Part shown: positions 31,855 through 33,184 of the stretch, one piece after another | Layout of the letters: each line of letters begins with the position of its first letter | Position numbering within the stretch: the stretch's first letter is position 1 | Assembly (NCBI GenBank): GCA_035939775.1 | Contig: DASZFO010000201.1 | Coordinates: 1 to 33,184 of the forward strand | DNA length: 33,184 nt | Origin: Pirellulales bacterium | Lineage (GTDB): Bacteria > Planctomycetota > Planctomycetia > Pirellulales > DATAWG01 | Reading direction: 5' to 3' | Position numbers and translations under genes: made by a program | The notes under the pieces: generated by a model | The model's input: only the letters and a program-made list of their open reading frames with translations | Database searches by the model: none | Told to the model about the DNA's origin: nothing

Positions 31855-32469
31855 ATGTCGGTCAGCACGCAAACAACGAAATTGAACTACGATCGGCGGA
31901 CGGTGTTCAACGTCCCGAATCAGCTCACCAGCATTCGGCTGGTGCTGGCGATCGTGTTGTTCGCACTGATCGCTTACGAGCACTATCTGGCGGGGATGTG
32001 GGTCTTCATCGTGGCGGCCGGCACCGACTGGATCGACGGTTTTTACGCCCGCCGATACAACCAAGTGACGACGCTGGGGCGGATTCTCGATCCATTCGTC
32101 GATAAGATCATCATCTGCGGCACGTTCATCTTTCTGGCGGCGATTCCTTCTGTTGGGCCGCTTCTCGGGTCCGGCTTGACGCCGGCGATGGCCGTCGTCG
32201 TGGTGGGACGCGAGTTGCTGGTGACGGCGCTGCGCAGCTTTCTCGAGCAGCAGGGGGCCGATTTCAGCGCCACGCTTTCGGGCAAGCTCAAGATGGTGCT
32301 GCAATGCCTGGCGGCGGCCGTGAGTTTATATGCACTTTCATACGGCACACTCGTCCGCCCCGAATGGCTCCAAACGACGCTCGTGATCTCGATATGGTCC
32401 GCGGTCGCGCTGACGGTCATCTCCGGGGTGGCCTACGTCTTTGCGGCCATCAAGCTGCTCCGGCAATAG
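31855..32469 (+). CDS. pgsA: CDP-alcohol phosphatidyltransferase, PgsA type
   Basis: This inner-membrane enzyme joins CDP-diacylglycerol and glycerol-3-phosphate to make phosphatidylglycerophosphate. The family motif is complete and correctly spaced: Asp58, Asp61, Gly62, Ala65, Arg66, Gly75, Asp79, Asp83 (DWIDGFYARR, then GRILDPFVDK). FNVPNQLTSIRL at the N-terminus is typical of PgsA and about six hydrophobic segments are present. Length (204) is normal. Start is ATG 31855, seven bases after the rimO stop. The rimO-pgsA arrangement looks like one operon continuing into the protease gene 16 bases downstream. Another CDP-alcohol transferase specificity is possible but less likely. Confidence 0.93.
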   Translation: MSVSTQTTKLNYDRRTVFNVPNQLTSIRLVLAIVLFALIAYEHYLAGMWVFIVAAGTDWIDGFYARRYNQVTTLGRILDPFVDKIIICGTFIFLAAIPSVGPLLGSGLTPAMAVVVVGRELLVTALRSFLEQQGADFSATLSGKLKMVLQCLAAAVSLYALSYGTLVRPEWLQTTLVISIWSAVALTVISGVAYVFAAIKLLRQ

Positions 32470-32485
32470 GTGGAGCGCGTCGGCC

Positions 32486-33184
32486 ATGCCAGCGGACAAT
32501 CTGCGGTTGTCGTCCCCGTTGCTCATCGCTGAACTTGTCCTATTCGCCAGTTCGCTGTGCGTTTGGGGGATCATTGTTCAACGATTGCGGCGCGGAGTGC
32601 CGGTCGTCGCTCATGAACCGCGACGTGCGGTCCCTTGGAAAGGCGTTGACTTAGCGTTCATCTTGTTGGCTTGGCTCTTGGTCGCGGTATTGGGTCAACA
32701 GGCATCCGTGCGATTGCAGGGAGACCAGCCACCGGCGGACGTGTCCGCGCCGGCTGACGCGACGCGTCCGGCTCCTGCCGCGAACGCCCTGAAAGAGAAC
32801 CACGATGCAGCCGACAGGGTGCTTGGACCTCGGGATCTGGTTTTGAGCCTGATCGTTGAGTTGCTGTCGATCGGCATCGCGGCTGGATGGGTCATATTTC
32901 GGGTTCGCGCGACGCCGCTAGATATGGGATTCGATTTGTCGCGAATCGGCTCGGATCTGCTCCTAGGCGGGGCGACGTTTCTGGCAACCTTTCTGCCGGT
33001 GTCGCTGCTTCAAGAGTTCCTTACGACCGAGGTCCAACCCTACAATCATCCTCTGATCAAGGCCGTCGGGAATCGGCCCGATGGCTTAATGCTTGCTTTG
33101 GCGGGCGCGGTTGCTGTGCTGGTCGCGCCCCTGGCAGAGGAATTCTTTTTCCGCGTGCTAGTGCAGGGCTGTTTTGAAGCGGTC
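32486..33184 (+). CDS. CPBP family intramembrane metalloprotease (partial)
   Basis: The frame opens at ATG 32486 and runs 233 residues to the right edge, with the C-terminus missing. Hydrophobic segments occur at about residues 12-30, 58-72, 125-145, 160-180 and 200-217. The glutamate pair and arginine of the CPBP (CAAX/Abi) catalytic motif are seen in EEFFFR (218-223); the later motifs with the histidines lie beyond the window. The loop at about 75-115 (DQPPADVSAPADATRPAPA) is a Pro/Ala-rich linker. GGTGGAG lies about ten bases upstream. It is the third gene of the rimO-pgsA group, 16 bases after pgsA. Family function ranges from prenyl-protein processing to bacteriocin immunity; the role here is unknown. 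Confidence 0.87.
   Translation, partial: MPADNLRLSSPLLIAELVLFASSLCVWGIIVQRLRRGVPVVAHEPRRAVPWKGVDLAFILLAWLLVAVLGQQASVRLQGDQPPADVSAPADATRPAPAANALKENHDAADRVLGPRDLVLSLIVELLSIGIAAGWVIFRVRATPLDMGFDLSRIGSDLLLGGATFLATFLPVSLLQEFLTTEVQPYNHPLIKAVGNRPDGLMLALAGAVAVLVAPLAEEFFFRVLVQGCFEAV

Noticed and set aside
1-33184. tRNA, rRNA and phage integrase genes
   Set aside because: None was recognised by eye on either strand; a covariance search could confirm this.

Overview
The window looks like part of a chromosome from a member of the Planctomycetota, probably a Pirellulales-type organism. The evidence is the high GC content, a multidomain PVC-type cytochrome c protein, a gliding-type (Gld) ABC exporter, small membrane-anchored proteins with an 'FQFRLRTVLI' N-terminus, a membrane protein with a very large disordered Gln/Asn/Ser-rich region, weak or absent Shine-Dalgarno sites at many genes, and many short palindromic intergenic repeats. 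No rRNA, tRNA, CRISPR array or intact insertion sequence was found.

Layout. Bases 1-2795 (minus strand) hold a Gld-type ABC exporter: an ATPase followed by a permease fused to a GldG-like domain that runs off the left edge. A membrane-anchored hypothetical (3025-3867), L-aspartate oxidase NadB (3993-5597) and a 1397-residue DUF4175-like membrane protein (5751-9944) follow, all on the minus strand. A UxaA-family dehydratase (10185-11852, plus strand) carries an in-frame repeat insertion. Bases 11972-14681 are an accessory-looking block: a HEPN-like protein with an unknown partner, an orphan D12-class adenine methyltransferase, and a translationally coupled pair of a ParB-like mini-protein and a small unknown.

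Bases 14678-22149 form an oligopeptide ABC importer operon on the minus strand (A-B-C-D-F order). Both permeases carry large insertions, and a GxxExxY gene remnant is lodged between the two ATPase genes. A 476-base divergent intergenic region with two strong hairpins separates it from a secreted heme/HEAT/beta-propeller protein (22626-26522, plus). Then come an orphan antitoxin-like gene, a rhomboid protease (both minus), a beta-CASP metallo-beta-lactamase RNA nuclease, a LOG-family protein, and a tight plus-strand group of rimO, a pgsA-like gene and a CPBP protease gene that runs off the right edge.

The genes are mostly independent units: envelope export and uptake (Gld, Opp), NAD synthesis (NadB), sugar-acid breakdown (UxaA), RNA and ribosome maintenance (beta-CASP nuclease, RimO), phospholipid synthesis (PgsA) and membrane proteolysis (rhomboid, CPBP). 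The most unusual feature is how far short repeats have invaded gene borders. They sit against start codons, extend C-termini and, in uxaA, lie inside a reading frame. The best candidates for something undescribed are the inserted domain of the OppB-like permease, the HEPN-like/unknown gene pair, and the nested-palindrome repeat family.
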